From Aminivibrio pyruvatiphilus (lineage in GTDB: Bacteria > Synergistota > Synergistia > Synergistales > Aminobacteriaceae): a stretch of 64,000 bases of DNA. The stretch is from positions 22,911 through 86,910 of the forward strand of contig NZ_SORI01000014.1 in assembly GCF_004366815.1 (NCBI RefSeq). Direction: 5' to 3'. The notes under the pieces are model-generated. The model saw nothing but the letters and a program-made list of their open reading frames with translations, searched no databases and had not been told where the DNA came from. Both the position numbers and the translations under genes were made by a program. Below, piece by piece: positions 62,920-64,000 of this stretch; position 1 is the stretch's first letter, and every line of letters begins with the position of its first letter.

Positions 62920-63546
62920 CTAGCCTTTCTTGAAAAGGGTGACCAGGCTGTTTTTCGCGCCGGGTACCGCACCCTTGACAAGAAGAAGGTTATTGTCGGT
63001 GTCCACTGCTACGACAGTGAGATTCTTAACGGTGACTTTCTCACTGCCCATTCTTCCGGGCATTCTCTTGCCCTTGAAAACGCGGCCGGGGTAGCTGCTG
63101 GCTCCGCTGGAACCGCCCCGCCGGTGAACCACGGAAGCGCCATGGCTGGAATTCGATCCGCCGAAGTGGTACTTCTTCATGACTCCGGCGAAGCCCTTAC
63201 CCTTGCTGATGCCCGACACGTTCACCGTCTCGCCCTCGGAGAAAAGGGACACGTTGATCTCCTGGCCGACGGAATATCCGTCGAGGACGTCAACCCGGAA
63301 CTCCCGGAGAGTGTCCTGGGGCTCTACTTCCGACTTCTCGAAGAGACCCTGGCGGGACTTGTTCAGCTTCTTCGGGTTGACCTTTCCGAACCCGAGAACA
63401 AGAGCACTGTAGCCGTCCTTGTCAGGGGTCTTCATATCCACTACAGGGCACGGCCCGGCCTGGATCACCGTGACTGCCACCGCCTGGCCCTGATCGTTAT
63501 ATATCTGGGCCATTCCGAGTTTCTTACCCAGAATACCGATGCTCAT
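62920..63546 (-). CDS. rplC: 50S ribosomal protein L3
   Basis: 208 residues; SIGILGKKLGMAQIYND, KGKGFAGVMKKYHFGG and the end GAVPGAKNSLVTLFKKG. Its central loop approaches the peptidyl transferase centre. Confidence 0.98.
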   Translation of the reverse strand: MSIGILGKKLGMAQIYNDQGQAVAVTVIQAGPCPVVDMKTPDKDGYSALVLGFGKVNPKKLNKSRQGLFEKSEVEPQDTLREFRVDVLDGYSVGQEINVSLFSEGETVNVSGISKGKGFAGVMKKYHFGGSNSSHGASVVHRRGGSSGASSYPGRVFKGKRMPGRMGSEKVTVKNLTVVAVDTDNNLLLVKGAVPGAKNSLVTLFKKG

Positions 63547-63579
63547 TTCACTCCAACTCCTTTCAGCTCAGAGCTTCCC

Positions 63580-63885
63580 CTACAATTTGATCTGGATGTC
63601 TACTCCAGAAGGAAGGTTCAGCTGCATAAGCGCGTCCATCGTCTTCTGCGTCGGGTTGATGATGTCGATGAGGCGCTTATGTGTCCTGGTTTCAAACTGT
63701 TCGCGCGCATCCTTGTCCTTGTGAGGGGACTTCAGGATTGTAACCTTATTGATCTCGGTCGGAAGGGGTATCGGCCCGGAAACCTTGGCGCCGCTCCTGT
63801 CCGCCGTTTCGGCGATCTGGGAGGCGGAGCTGTCGAGTACCCTGTGGTCGAAGGCCTTCAGCCGGATGCGTATTTTCTTTGCCAC
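63580..63885 (-). CDS. rpsJ: 30S ribosomal protein S10
   Basis: 101 residues from GTG 63885; [37 protein letters not shown] and the end [13 protein letters not shown]. Begins 20 bases after tuf, so translation factor and ribosomal genes are continuous. Confidence 0.98.
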   Translation of the reverse strand: MAKKIRIRLKAFDHRVLDSSASQIAETADRSGAKVSGPIPLPTEINKVTILKSPHKDKDAREQFETRTHKRLIDIINPTQKTMDALMQLNLPSGVDIQIKL

Positions 63886-63905
63886 TGTCTATTCCCCCTC
63901 TGGGG

Positions 63906-64000
63906 TTATTCAAGAATCTCGGTGACGACGCCGGCGCCGACCGTATGGCCGCCCTCGCGCACCGCAAAACGAAGACCCGGATCCATGGCGATGGGCACGA
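63906..64000 (-). CDS. tuf: Elongation factor Tu, C-terminal end (runs off the window)
   Basis: The reverse strand reads [17 protein letters not shown] and then [13 protein letters not shown] before TAA at 63906, the invariant EF-Tu domain 3 end. The rest lies beyond 64000. Confidence 0.97.
   Translation of the reverse strand, partial: VPIAMDPGLRFAVREGGHTVGAGVVTEILE

Overview
The window is a stretch of chromosome in which every supported gene lies on the minus strand, so transcription runs from position 64000 down to 1. High G+C, flagellar P- and L-ring genes (hence an outer membrane), Zn-ribbon forms of several ribosomal proteins, FliW/CsrA and very large flagellin-family proteins suggest a motile diderm of the Synergistota type. 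That assignment is an inference from gene content; no marker was aligned.

Layout in transcription order. (1) 64000-48383: the end of tuf, then the S10-spc-alpha ribosomal superoperon (rpsJ to rplQ) with secY, adk, map, a KOW-domain RNA-binding gene, infA, rpmJ and rpoA. It is followed without a gap by an ECF transporter energy module (ecfA, ecfA, ecfT) and truA. (2) 45035-39304: mreB, then rod and ring genes flgF-like, flgG, flgA, flgH, flgI, flgJ. (3) 39303-35899: a Cys-cluster protein, a repeat-rich gap, a DUF3084 membrane protein, a small zinc-ribbon protein, a GNAT enzyme and comF. (4) 35838-29558: flgM, flgN, flgK, flgL behind a good sigma-28 promoter; FlgK (830 aa) and FlgL (1006 aa) are unusually large. 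(5) 29522-27345: an island of two toxin-antitoxin pairs (mntA/hepT and phd/parE, the toxin broken by a stop codon) bracketed by identical 75-bp direct repeats. (6) 27277-20838: fliW, csrA, a Maf/DUF115 glycosyltransferase, a 776-aa flagellin with a structured leader, and flaG. (7) 20715-6096: a 15-gene nonulosonic (legionaminic-type) acid operon. (8) 5679-1: tRNA-Gln, glmU, prs, rplY/ctc, pth and the start of mfd.

The main biological story is in parts 6 and 7. Genes for making and activating a legionaminic-like sugar (legB, legC, legG, legI, legH, legF and a CBS-nucleotidyltransferase like PtmE) sit beside flagellin and its likely Maf glycosyltransferase. Inside the sugar operon is a module of N-acetyl-sugar amidotransferase plus HisH- and HisF-like subunits, which in other bacteria makes acetamidino groups. 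With it are a methyltransferase, a NodB-type deacetylase, a Gfo/Idh/MocA oxidoreductase, a hexapeptide acyltransferase and a glutamate-semialdehyde-aminomutase-like enzyme whose roles here are not established. The module looks A/T-richer than its surroundings. The flagellin leader carries GGA motifs, one in a hairpin loop and one at the Shine-Dalgarno, as expected of a CsrA target, and csrA overlaps the glycosyltransferase start by four bases. Flagellin synthesis and glycosylation may therefore be tuned together.

Intergenic gaps contain a dispersed family of short repeats (GAGATCC...GGATGACA units) found at 5.8-6.0, 27.3-27.6, 28.4-28.6, 29.3-29.5 and 38.5-38.9 kb and in no gene.
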